In this document: in pieces, positions 1-6,220 of the stretch
Layout: each line of letters starts with the position of its first letter
Numbering within the stretch: the first letter of the stretch is position 1
Assembly (NCBI GenBank): GCA_946480925.1
Contig: CAMLLU010000127.1
Span: 1-7,908 of the forward strand
Direction: 5' to 3'
DNA from: an uncultured Rivibacter sp.
GTDB taxonomy: Bacteria; Pseudomonadota; Gammaproteobacteria; Burkholderiales; Burkholderiaceae
Length of the DNA: 7,908 nucleotides
Program-made: the position numbers and the translations under genes
The notes under the pieces: model-generated
Seen by the model: only the letters and a program-made list of their open reading frames with translations
Told to the model about the DNA's origin: nothing
Database searches by the model: none

Positions 1-42
1 CGCGTCGAGCAGGCGGCAATAGCGTTCGATCCAGCGGGTCAT
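1..42 (-). CDS. N-terminus of a probable TRAP transporter small permease (DctQ-like), partial
   Basis: Only the first 14 codons lie in the window: MTRWIERYCRLLDA, running off the left edge. The ATG is preceded by GGAG five bases upstream (48-51), a good ribosome binding site, so the start is credible. From knowledge of the family, small membrane subunits (DctQ) of tripartite TRAP transporters in Burkholderiales often open with a short arginine-rich amphipathic stretch of the type R-W-x-E-R-x-C-R-x-L-D-A before the first membrane helix, and they often sit beside a TetR or GntR regulator. That is the basis for the call. Fourteen residues are too few for proof, and any small inner-membrane protein with an amphipathic start could look like this. 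The gene lies 129 bases downstream of the TetR-type gene on the same strand, behind a candidate operator. Confidence 0.4.
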   Translation of the reverse strand, partial: MTRWIERYCRLLDA

Positions 43-104
43 GTCGTCTCCGTTCGTTGTGGCCGCCGGCGGCTTCATTGAGCTCGCGCAAGCGATGCTC
101 AAAT

Positions 105-123
105 AATGTACGAACTAGTTAGT
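105..123. promoter_or_regulatory. Candidate TetR operator upstream of the TRAP-like gene (site A)
   Basis: The plus strand at 110-123 reads ACGAACTAGTTAGT, a 14-base inverted repeat with a single mismatched pair around the core AACTAGTT. It lies in the 129-base gap between the tetR stop and the ATG at 42, in an AT-rich patch where a promoter for the leftward gene would be expected. Positions 105-119 match a sequence just upstream of tetR at 13 of 15 bases. An intergenic palindrome repeated at the regulator's own start is the usual pattern for TetR-family control. Binding by the neighbouring regulator is inferred. Confidence 0.5.
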
Positions 124-131
124 TTTTCGAT

Positions 132-145
132 GCGGGTAAACCCGC
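132..145. repeat. Short inverted repeat (hairpin) after tetR
   Basis: GCGGGTAAACCCGC can form a five-base-pair GC stem with a four-base TAAA loop. On the minus strand it begins 27 bases after the tetR stop codon. No T-run follows the stem on the minus strand, so it does not qualify as a standard intrinsic terminator. It may stabilise the tetR 3' end or be a protein-binding palindrome. Confidence 0.4.
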
Positions 146-171
146 GCGACGCATGAAACCGCGCTATCGGG

Positions 172-861
172 CTACTTGCGCACGTAGCGAACGACCATGT
201 CGATGATCGCGTCGCGGCGCGCCACGATGGCCGCCGGCGAATCGAGGTCGCGCTTGAAGATGAGCGAGAACGTGTGCCGGTTCGACACGTTGAAGAAGCA
301 CAGCGCGCTGATGGACATGTGCAGGTCCACCGGGTCGATGTGCGAGCGGAACACGCCGGCTTCCACGCCGCGGCGGTACACGTCATGCACGGCGTTGATG
401 GCCGGCACGTTGAGCTGCTGGATGGTCTTGGACTGCGCCAGGAATTCGCCGCGGTGGATGTTCTCGGTCATCACAAGGCGAATGAAGTCGGGGTTGGCCA
501 ACTGGTAGTCACAGGTGAAGCCGACCAGCTTGCGCAGGGCGTCTTCGGGCGGGAGGTCTTCGAGGTGCAGCTCGGCTTCGATGGCGCGGATGCGCCGGTA
601 GGCCTCCTCGAGTACCGCGATGTACAGCCCCTCCTTGCTGCCGAAGTAGTAATAGATCATGCGCTTGCTGGTGCGCGTGGAGGCAGCGATCTCGTCGATG
701 CGTGCGCCGCTCAGGCCCTTGCTCGCGAATTCCTCGGTGGCCACCTCGAGGATGTTCTGCATCGTGCGGTCGGGGTCGTTGGTGCGCGGCACCGCGGCGG
801 CGGCGCGCTCCTTCGTGGCAGCAGGTGCCCGGCGGGCGCGGACAGGGGCATCGGGCTTCAT
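172..861 (-). CDS. TetR/AcrR-family transcriptional regulator
   Basis: A DNA-binding repressor of the TetR family, 229 residues from the ATG at 861. Residues about 33-79 form the N-terminal three-helix domain. Visible hallmarks are an initial helix (QNILEVATEEFASKG), the alanine-rich helix before the turn (ARIDEIAASTRTSKRMIYYYFGSKEGLY) and the Y-Y-F-G-S-K-E-G-L-Y tail typical of the family. The remaining C-terminal part is the ligand-binding and dimerisation domain; its inducer cannot be read from sequence. The first 32 residues are a basic, alanine-rich extension before the DNA-binding domain. The ATG at 861 lacks a clear ribosome binding site. An ATG at 888 would add nine residues (MYELVQNGL) but falls inside a near-palindrome that looks like an operator, so I prefer 861. 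The neighbouring TRAP-like gene is the most likely target. Confidence 0.9.
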   Translation of the reverse strand: MKPDAPVRARRAPAATKERAAAAVPRTNDPDRTMQNILEVATEEFASKGLSGARIDEIAASTRTSKRMIYYYFGSKEGLYIAVLEEAYRRIRAIEAELHLEDLPPEDALRKLVGFTCDYQLANPDFIRLVMTENIHRGEFLAQSKTIQQLNVPAINAVHDVYRRGVEAGVFRSHIDPVDLHMSISALCFFNVSNRHTFSLIFKRDLDSPAAIVARRDAIIDMVVRYVRK

Positions 862-871
862 GAGGCCATTT

Positions 872-889
872 TGTACCAGCTCGTACATT
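872..889. promoter_or_regulatory. Candidate TetR autoregulatory operator and -10 region (site B)
   Basis: On the minus strand, 887-872 reads TGTACGAGCTGGTACA, a 16-base inverted repeat with one mismatched pair. The stretch AATGTACGAGCTGGT (889-875) matches the intergenic sequence at 105-119 except for two A/G changes. On the tetR strand, TACAAAAT (875-868) resembles a -10 element and would place the transcription start within a few bases of the ATG at 861. A repressor bound here would cover that -10, which fits autorepression. No convincing -35 element is seen. Confidence 0.5.
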
Positions 890-905
890 GCCGGCGCTCG
901 CCGGC
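890..905. repeat. GC-rich hairpin between the MOSC gene and tetR
   Basis: GCCGGC-GCTC-GCCGGC forms a perfect six-base-pair stem with a four-base loop, starting ten bases after the MOSC stop on the minus strand. There is no T-tract after it. It could limit read-through from asmA-MOSC into tetR, but GC-rich inverted repeats arise easily in such DNA. Confidence 0.3.
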
Positions 906-914
906 GCGGCGCGG

Positions 915-1769
915 TCAGAACGCGATGCGGGCCCGGCCCACCATGCCCACGCGCAGCATGCGCTCGAAGCCTTCGACGATCACCGCGTTCATGCCGAAGG
1001 TGATGGCGCCATCGAGCCGCGAGTCGGCGCGGTAGGTCGCCAACGTGTCGCCGGGCTCGAAGCCTTGTTCGCCGGTGTCGGGGTTCACGCTCGGGATGGT
1101 GCAGCGTGCGCAGGGCTTCACCAGCTTCAGGCACACCGGGCCTTCACCGGTGTCGAACATGATCTCGTCGAGAAAGTCTTCACCGTGCGCGTCGAGCCCG
1201 TCGAGCACGAGGTTGGGCCGGAAGCGCTGCATCGTCACCGGCGGTACGTCGCGCGCCGCGAGGCGCTGGTTGAGATCGTCGAGCGCGGCCACTGATGCCA
1301 CGAGGACCGGATAGCCGTCGGAGAACGCGTTCTCGGCCTCGATGTCACCGGTCCACTGGCGGCTCGACAGCCGCTTCTGCTCGGGGTCGAAGCGCACCAT
1401 GCGCAGCTTGCGGCCGGTGAAGTCGCTGAACCACTGCGCGGCGAGGTCGCCCATGTCGTAGGCGGCCACCTCGTCCTTCCACACGCGCACGTGCGTTGGC
1501 GACTCCACGGTATCGAGCGCGATGTGCAGCGCCAGCATGCCGGGCGCGCGCAGCACCATGTCGGTGTGGCGCAGCTCGGGCCGCACCAGCGCAAGCTTCT
1601 GCAGTTCGCGCTGCGTGACGAACGCGCCGGCCTCGTCCACCAGCATCCAGGCGCGGTCGAACTCGAAGCCGGTTTCGATGAGCAGCACCTCGGGCACCGA
1701 AATGCCGGCACAGGACTTCACCGGGTGAACGTGCAGGGACGCCACCCGCACTTCGACGTCATCGCTCAC
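915..1769 (-). CDS. MOSC-domain protein (YcbX/mARC-like), probable molybdenum-cofactor sulfur-type reductase
   Basis: A 284-residue protein with the two-part layout of the MOSC family. An N-terminal beta-barrel domain spans about residues 6-125 (VASLHVHPVKSCAG at the start, FDRAWMLVD near 37-45). A C-terminal MOSC domain spans about 145-280, with RFRPNLV at 182-188 and the signature KPCARC at 218-223 followed by NPDTGEQ. One of Cys220/Cys223 is expected to bind molybdenum in the cofactor, as the conserved cysteine does in mARC and YcbX. Those relatives reduce N-hydroxylated compounds, which is the likely but untested role. E. coli YcbX carries an extra C-terminal 2Fe-2S ferredoxin domain; this protein stops before it, so electrons would come from a separate partner. 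The start is GTG, overlapping the asmA stop as GTGA, with AAGGGG (1778-1783) eight bases upstream, indicating translational coupling. Confidence 0.88.
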   Translation of the reverse strand: MSDDVEVRVASLHVHPVKSCAGISVPEVLLIETGFEFDRAWMLVDEAGAFVTQRELQKLALVRPELRHTDMVLRAPGMLALHIALDTVESPTHVRVWKDEVAAYDMGDLAAQWFSDFTGRKLRMVRFDPEQKRLSSRQWTGDIEAENAFSDGYPVLVASVAALDDLNQRLAARDVPPVTMQRFRPNLVLDGLDAHGEDFLDEIMFDTGEGPVCLKLVKPCARCTIPSVNPDTGEQGFEPGDTLATYRADSRLDGAITFGMNAVIVEGFERMLRVGMVGRARIAF

Positions 1770-4222
1770 TTGAACAGCCCCTTCAGCTTTTCCTTGAGTT
1801 TCTCTTTGGCCTCGTCCTGCGGTGAGCTGGCAGCGCCGGCCGCGCCGCTGGCACCGGTGGCCGGCGGCTTCAGGCCCAGCTTCTCGCCGAGCTTTTCCTT
1901 CAGCTTTTCTTCGGCGCGGTTCTTCAGCGTGGCTTCGGCCGCCCCCACGGCCACCTGCGACCACTGGATCCGCCAATCCACCGCGTCGAGCGGGCCGCTC
2001 AGGTGCACGGGAATCGTGAGGCCTTTCAGCGTCGCAAGCTCCGCGCCGTCTTGCCCCTTGCTCGTGCCCACCACGGTGGCACGCGCCACGTAGTCGATGC
2101 GGTTGCGCCCGAGGTCGATGCTGCCGGCGCCGCCTGCGCGCAGCAGCGGGCTCTTGGCATCGAGGTCGTTGCTGCGCGCCACGCCGTCGGCGATCTGGAA
2201 GCTCATGCCGAGCTCGGAGAAGTCGGTTTTTTCGGTTTGCTGCGCCTTCTGCATCTCGTCCTTCTGCAGGCCGAGGGCCACCTTGGCCTGGCGCAGCGAC
2301 TTGGCGAGGTTGATGCCGCGCACCGCCCCGTCGCGCAACTGCATCGCGGCCGTGCCCGCAAGGCGCGACTTCATCTCGCCCACGGTCTTGCCGGCGGTGT
2401 CCAGGTCCACCGTCACGCGGCCGGTGCCTTCGAGCTTTTCGTACTGCGCTACGTCCTCGAGCAGGGCGTTGATGTTCACGCCCTGGGCCGTGCCCTGCAC
2501 GGTGACGCGGCTGGCGCGTGCGTCGGCCAGCGCCTTCAAGTCGAAGCGGCCGCCCCAGGCATCGGCCGCGAGCTGCGGCACGCGCAACATGCCGTTCTCC
2601 AGCGAGGCTTCGATGCGTGCATCGGCCAGGCGGTATTGCTTGACGGCCAGCTGACCAGCCTGCACGCTGAAGCGACCGTTCAGCGAACGCAGCGGCGAAA
2701 GGTCGATCGGCGTGTCGGCCGGCTGCGCGGCCAGTGGTGCCGACGCGGCACCCGGCTTGGCACCCACCGCCTGTGGCAGCAGCTGGTTGAGGTCGAGCGC
2801 CTTGAAGCGCGCATCGGCCTGCACGTTCGGCACGTCACCGGCCAGGTTGGCGCTGCCCTGGGTCGTGAATTCGTTGTTGTTGATGTGGCCGGCCAACTTC
2901 CACAGCGCGTTGCGCGCTCCGGCCTGCGCGCGCCCGGTGACGCTGATCTTCAGCGGTTGCAGCGCCGGGTCTTGCGCGGTGCTTTGCAGGTCCAGTCCCT
3001 CGACGGCCAGCTCGCCCGCTGCCGGCTTGACGCGCAGCTCGGCGCGCGCCCGGCCGGCCAGCTTGCGTGGGCCGCTGGCACCGTCGAACTCGAACTGCAC
3101 GCCCGGCAGCCGCAGCTCGTCGAAGCTGCCGGTGGGCGCTTGCGAGCTGAAGCGGCCTTTCACCGTGGTGGCGCCGCTCATCGAGAACTCGCCCTGCAAA
3201 GCGCTGCCCTTGAGGTTGTCGCCCTGCACACCGAGTTGCGGCCAGTCGAGCTTCAGCGCCACCGGCTCGCCGCTGGCACGCTGGCCGGTCAGCTGCAGCT
3301 TCAGGGCATCGAGCGTGATCACCTTGCCGGCGGGCTGGTAGTCGAAACGCTGGATCGACGCGCTGCTGTCCTTCAGGCGCAGCCCGGCGGTCTGCACCGC
3401 GGCGAGCTTCACGTCGAGCTTTTCCGCATGCAGCGCACCGCTCGCCCCGTCGTAGGCCGCGGCGCCGGTGATCTGCGCGTCGAGCCCGCTGGCCGACGGC
3501 ACTTCACCCTTGAGCGCGAGCTTGATGTCGCGTGCCTTGGCAGAGTGCGTGCCGAGATCGGGCGTGAGCTTGAGAGAACCGTCCAGCGCACCGGCCACGC
3601 GCGGCTGCTTCATCGCCAGCTTGGCCGCCAGTTCGACGTGGGACTCGACGCCGTTGGCCAGTCGGCCGGTCTTGAGCTTGTCGATCACCAGCTCGCCGTC
3701 GAGCCCGGCCTTCGCGTCGCGTACGTTGGCGCGCAGCCGCTCGAAGTCCACACCGCCCACGTCGAACTGCAGCGGCTCGCCGGCAGGCTGCGCTGGTTTG
3801 TCGGCCGGCTGGTCCTTGCTGCCGCTGTCGAGCAGGTCGTCGATGTTGCTGCGGCCTTGTGCGTCACGTTCGTAGACCAGCCGCACGCCCTTGGCCTGTA
3901 CGCGGTCGATCACCAACTGCTTGCGCAGCAGCGGCAGCAGGCTGACCGACAGCGTGGCTTCGTCGAAAGCGGCGAATTCCTTGGGGTTGGCGTGTTCGCT
4001 CAACGACACCTTGGCAAGCTTCACGCCCAGGCGCGGAAACACCGACAGTTCGATTGGCGCACCGATCGCCAGCGTGCGCTGCTTGTTCTCGCGCATCCAG
4101 TCGATCAGCAGGCCCTGGTAGCGATTGGGGTCGAAGGTGGCGACGAGGTAGGCGGCGGTGGCGCCTAGCAGCACGAGCAGCACGCCGAGCCCGATGAGCA
4201 CACGGCGGATCCAGATCTTCAT
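1766..4222 (-). CDS. AsmA-family protein, inner-membrane anchored
   Basis: A large protein (818 residues from the ATG at 4222) of the AsmA family, which is linked to outer-membrane assembly and lipid homeostasis. The N-terminus MKIWIRR is followed by one hydrophobic helix (about residues 8-30), then FDPNRY and the AsmA opening block up to about 120. This gives a cytoplasmic start, one membrane anchor and a long periplasmic part. The middle is low-complexity, beta-rich and repetitive, as usual for the family. The AsmA C-terminal block is at about 582-770 (LEGTGRVTVDL, DGAVRGINLAKSL, GAGSIDLGRNRIDY, IPVHLSGPLDAVDW). A lysine/glutamate-rich tail follows. E. coli AsmA is about 617 residues, so this one is longer. 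An alternative ATG at 4264 has AGGAG 11 bases upstream but adds a polar stretch before the anchor, so I chose 4222, whose own ribosome binding site is weak. It is divergent from the hydroxylase gene and overlaps the MOSC gene by 4 bases. Confidence 0.9.
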   Translation of the reverse strand: MKIWIRRVLIGLGVLLVLLGATAAYLVATFDPNRYQGLLIDWMRENKQRTLAIGAPIELSVFPRLGVKLAKVSLSEHANPKEFAAFDEATLSVSLLPLLRKQLVIDRVQAKGVRLVYERDAQGRSNIDDLLDSGSKDQPADKPAQPAGEPLQFDVGGVDFERLRANVRDAKAGLDGELVIDKLKTGRLANGVESHVELAAKLAMKQPRVAGALDGSLKLTPDLGTHSAKARDIKLALKGEVPSASGLDAQITGAAAYDGASGALHAEKLDVKLAAVQTAGLRLKDSSASIQRFDYQPAGKVITLDALKLQLTGQRASGEPVALKLDWPQLGVQGDNLKGSALQGEFSMSGATTVKGRFSSQAPTGSFDELRLPGVQFEFDGASGPRKLAGRARAELRVKPAAGELAVEGLDLQSTAQDPALQPLKISVTGRAQAGARNALWKLAGHINNNEFTTQGSANLAGDVPNVQADARFKALDLNQLLPQAVGAKPGAASAPLAAQPADTPIDLSPLRSLNGRFSVQAGQLAVKQYRLADARIEASLENGMLRVPQLAADAWGGRFDLKALADARASRVTVQGTAQGVNINALLEDVAQYEKLEGTGRVTVDLDTAGKTVGEMKSRLAGTAAMQLRDGAVRGINLAKSLRQAKVALGLQKDEMQKAQQTEKTDFSELGMSFQIADGVARSNDLDAKSPLLRAGGAGSIDLGRNRIDYVARATVVGTSKGQDGAELATLKGLTIPVHLSGPLDAVDWRIQWSQVAVGAAEATLKNRAEEKLKEKLGEKLGLKPPATGASGAAGAASSPQDEAKEKLKEKLKGLFK

Positions 4223-4298
4223 TGCGTCTTGGGTACTTGAGGCAGAGAACGGTGGATGTGCCATTGTGCTTCACGCTCCTGCCGGCAGAGTCGCTGCC

Positions 4299-4304
4299 TA
4301 CAAT
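4299..4304 (+). promoter_or_regulatory. -10-like element of the UbiH-type gene
   Basis: TACAAT differs from the sigma-70 -10 consensus at one base. Its spacing places the expected transcription start at about 4310-4311, directly at the GTG start codon. No good -35 hexamer lies 16-18 bases upstream. ACAATG here (4300-4305) is mirrored by CATTGT at 4262-4267, which on the minus strand gives a CACAAT that could serve asmA. Confidence 0.4.
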
Positions 4305-4310
4305 GCCTTG

Positions 4311-5441
4311 GTGACCAAACGATTCGACGTCTGCGTTCAAGGTGCGGGTGCGGTGGGCAGGGCCCTCGCACTGGCCTTGTCGCGCCAGGGTTTCAGCGTG
4401 GCGCTGGTGCAGGCCCCACAGCCGACGGCTCAACGTGAAGACGTGCGGGCCTACGCGCTGAACGCCGGCTCCATTGCGCTGCTCGCCGAACTCAAGGTGT
4501 GGGACTCGCTGCCGGCGCACGGCGCCGCCACCCCGGTGCTGGACATGCGCATCGAAGGCGACGCGCGTGGCCGCCTCGAGTTTTCGGCCTGGGAACAGCG
4601 CGTGCGCGAGCTGGCCTGGATCGTCGATGCCGCCGCGCTCGAACACGAACTCACCACCGCCTTGCGGTTCGCGCCGCACGTGAGCCTGGTCGGCGAGCCG
4701 GTACCGGCCGCGCTGCTGGCGGTGTGCGAAGGCAAGGCATCGGCCACGCGCGAGGCGCTGGGGGCCGGTTTCGAACAACATGCCTACGGGCAGACCGCGG
4801 TGGCTGCGCGCCTGGTGTGCGAGCGCGATCACATGGGCATGGCCTGGCAATGGTTCCGCTCGCCCGACGTGCTGGCCCTGCTGCCTTTCGACCGGCCCGA
4901 AGCCGGCCGTTCGTTCGGCCTGGTGTGGTCGGTACCCGCCGCGCGTGCGGACGAACTGCTGGCGCTCGACGAGGCAGCCTTCAACGCGGCTCTGAACGAG
5001 GCCACCGGCCAGGCGCCCGGTGTGGCGCCCGGCGCGTTGCGGCTGGCCTCGCAGCGCGCCGCCTGGCCGCTTTCGGTCGGCCGCGCGTTGCGCTGGTGCG
5101 GCCCCGGCTGGGTGCTGCTGGGCGACGCGGCCCACGTGGTGCACCCGCTGGCCGGCCAGGGGCTGAACCTCGGCCTGGGCGACGTGGCGGCGCTGGCGCG
5201 CGTGCTGGCCGAGCGCCAGCGCGAAGAGCCGTGGCGCGCCCTGGGTGACGAAAAGTTGCTGTCGCGTTACGTGCGCGAACGCGCGTCGCCCACCTGGGCC
5301 ATGGCACAGCTCACCGACGGTTTGCTGCATTTGTTTGCACAGCCCGGCCTGCCGCTGCGGGAACTCCGCAACAATGGGCTGACTCTGGTTCATCATCTGA
5401 AGCCGCTCAAGCGCTGGCTGGCCGGCCAGGCCTTCAGGTAA
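4311..5441 (+). CDS. UbiH/UbiF/COQ6-type FAD-dependent monooxygenase (ubiquinone ring hydroxylase)
   Basis: A class A flavin monooxygenase, 376 residues, of the group that hydroxylates the aromatic ring during ubiquinone biosynthesis at the inner membrane. The FAD-binding Rossmann motif is GAGAVG at 11-16. A conserved DVRAYALN stretch follows at 44-51, as in the UbiH group. The second flavin motif, GDAAHVVHPLAGQGLN at 271-286 with Asp291, is the UbiH/COQ6 signature. Which ring position it acts on (UbiH, UbiF or UbiI type) cannot be settled from sequence, so no symbol is given. The reading frame stays open to 4158, but the family N-terminus (KRFDVCVQGAGAVG) begins at the GTG at 4311. There is no ribosome binding site, and a -10-like TACAAT ends seven bases before the GTG, suggesting a leaderless or nearly leaderless mRNA. 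It is divergent from asmA, and dsbC follows after 48 bases. Confidence 0.88.
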   Translation: MTKRFDVCVQGAGAVGRALALALSRQGFSVALVQAPQPTAQREDVRAYALNAGSIALLAELKVWDSLPAHGAATPVLDMRIEGDARGRLEFSAWEQRVRELAWIVDAAALEHELTTALRFAPHVSLVGEPVPAALLAVCEGKASATREALGAGFEQHAYGQTAVAARLVCERDHMGMAWQWFRSPDVLALLPFDRPEAGRSFGLVWSVPAARADELLALDEAAFNAALNEATGQAPGVAPGALRLASQRAAWPLSVGRALRWCGPGWVLLGDAAHVVHPLAGQGLNLGLGDVAALARVLAERQREEPWRALGDEKLLSRYVRERASPTWAMAQLTDGLLHLFAQPGLPLRELRNNGLTLVHHLKPLKRWLAGQAFR

Positions 5442-5442
5442 C

Positions 5443-5458
5443 GGCGCGCCTCAGCGCC
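5443..5458 (+). repeat. Weak hairpin between the UbiH-type gene and dsbC
   Basis: GGCGC-GCCTCA-GCGCC can form a five-base-pair stem immediately after the hydroxylase stop codon. It is followed by a pyrimidine-rich run (5461-5473), not a T-tract. It might partly terminate or stabilise the upstream mRNA. I see no clear promoter for dsbC in this 48-base gap. Confidence 0.25.
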
Positions 5459-5489
5459 AGCTTCCCTTCCTTTCACCTCAGGATTCCCC

Positions 5490-6209
5490 ATGAACCGCCG
5501 ACTTGCCGCCGTGGCCCTGGCCACTCTCACGTTCGCTGCCTCGGCGCTGGCCGACGAAGTCGCCATCCGCAAGAACCTCGCTTCGCGCTATCCCGACGTG
5601 AAGATCGACGAGGTGAACAAGACGCCCGTTGCCGGCCTGTACGAGTTGCGCATGGGCACCGAGGTGATCTACAGCGACGCCGAGGGCGACTTCCTGGTGC
5701 AGGGCAACATCATCGACACCAAGTCGCGCAAGAACCTCACCGAAGAGCGCGTCAACAAGCTCTCCGCCATCGCCTTCGACAGCCTGCCGCTGGCCGACGC
5801 CATCGTGTGGAAGAACGGCAAGGGCACGCGCAAGATCGCCGTGTTCGCCGATCCGAACTGCGGCTATTGCAAGCGCTTCGAACGCGACCTCACGAACGTG
5901 AAGGACGTGACGGTCTACACCTTCCTGATCCCCATCCTCGGCGGCGACTCGCCGCAGAAGGCGCAGGCCATCTGGTGCTCGAAAGACCGCACCACCGCCT
6001 GGCGCAGCTGGATGCTCGAAGGCACGCAGCCGCCCAAGCTGCTGGGCAAGTGCGACTCGCCGGTGGACCGCAACCTGGCGATCGCGCAGAAGCACCGCAT
6101 CAACGGCACGCCGGCCATCATCTTCGAAGACGGCACGCGCGTGCCGGGTGCCCTGCCGGCGGCCGAGGTCGAAAAGCAGCTGGTGGCTGCGGCCAACGCC
6201 AAGAAGTAA
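5490..6209 (+). CDS. DsbC-family periplasmic thiol:disulfide interchange protein
   Basis: A 239-residue secreted protein-disulfide isomerase of the DsbC/DsbG type, which reshuffles wrong disulfides in periplasmic proteins and is kept reduced by DsbD. The signal peptide is residues 1-21 (basic MNRR, hydrophobic core, A-L-A then DEV). The N-terminal dimerisation domain spans about 22-85 (ASRYPDVKIDEV, YELRMGTEVIYSDAEG). The thioredoxin-fold domain contains VFADPNCGYCKRFE with the active site CGYC at 124-127. Cys163 and Cys188 match the second, structural disulfide of DsbC. The cis-proline pair Thr207-Pro208 lies in INGTPAIIFEDG. The length is about that of mature-plus-signal E. coli DsbC. The start has AGGA six bases upstream (5480-5483). 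CGYC and the dimerisation domain favour DsbC over DsbG. It converges with the ketoacyl synthase operon, with only 11 bases between stop codons. Confidence 0.93.
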   Translation: MNRRLAAVALATLTFAASALADEVAIRKNLASRYPDVKIDEVNKTPVAGLYELRMGTEVIYSDAEGDFLVQGNIIDTKSRKNLTEERVNKLSAIAFDSLPLADAIVWKNGKGTRKIAVFADPNCGYCKRFERDLTNVKDVTVYTFLIPILGGDSPQKAQAIWCSKDRTTAWRSWMLEGTQPPKLLGKCDSPVDRNLAIAQKHRINGTPAIIFEDGTRVPGALPAAEVEKQLVAAANAKK

Positions 6210-6220
6210 GCCGCAGGCGT

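Noticed and set aside
62..73. Perfect 12-base palindrome GCCGCCGGCGGC upstream of the TRAP-like gene
   Set aside because: It is pure GC and easily arises by chance at this composition. There is no T-tract and no second copy linked to a gene start.
274..1035. A 253-codon plus-strand frame opposite tetR and the end of the MOSC gene
   Set aside because: The protein is His/Gln/Val-rich without motifs, and both minus-strand genes are well supported.
2003..4168. A 721-codon open frame on the plus strand opposite asmA
   Set aside because: It is the antisense shadow of a high-GC gene. The translation is low-complexity (His, Gln, Arg, Ala-rich) with no motif, while the minus strand encodes clear AsmA features.
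4158..4310. A longer hydroxylase N-terminus using the in-frame ATG at 4158
   Set aside because: The extra 51 residues would overlap the asmA start and resemble no flavin-monooxygenase N-terminus. The Rossmann strand begins right after the GTG at 4311.
3864..5396. A 510-codon minus-strand frame covering the hydroxylase gene and the start of asmA
   Set aside because: It is antisense to a hydroxylase with intact flavin motifs and overlaps asmA in another frame, so it is a compositional artefact.
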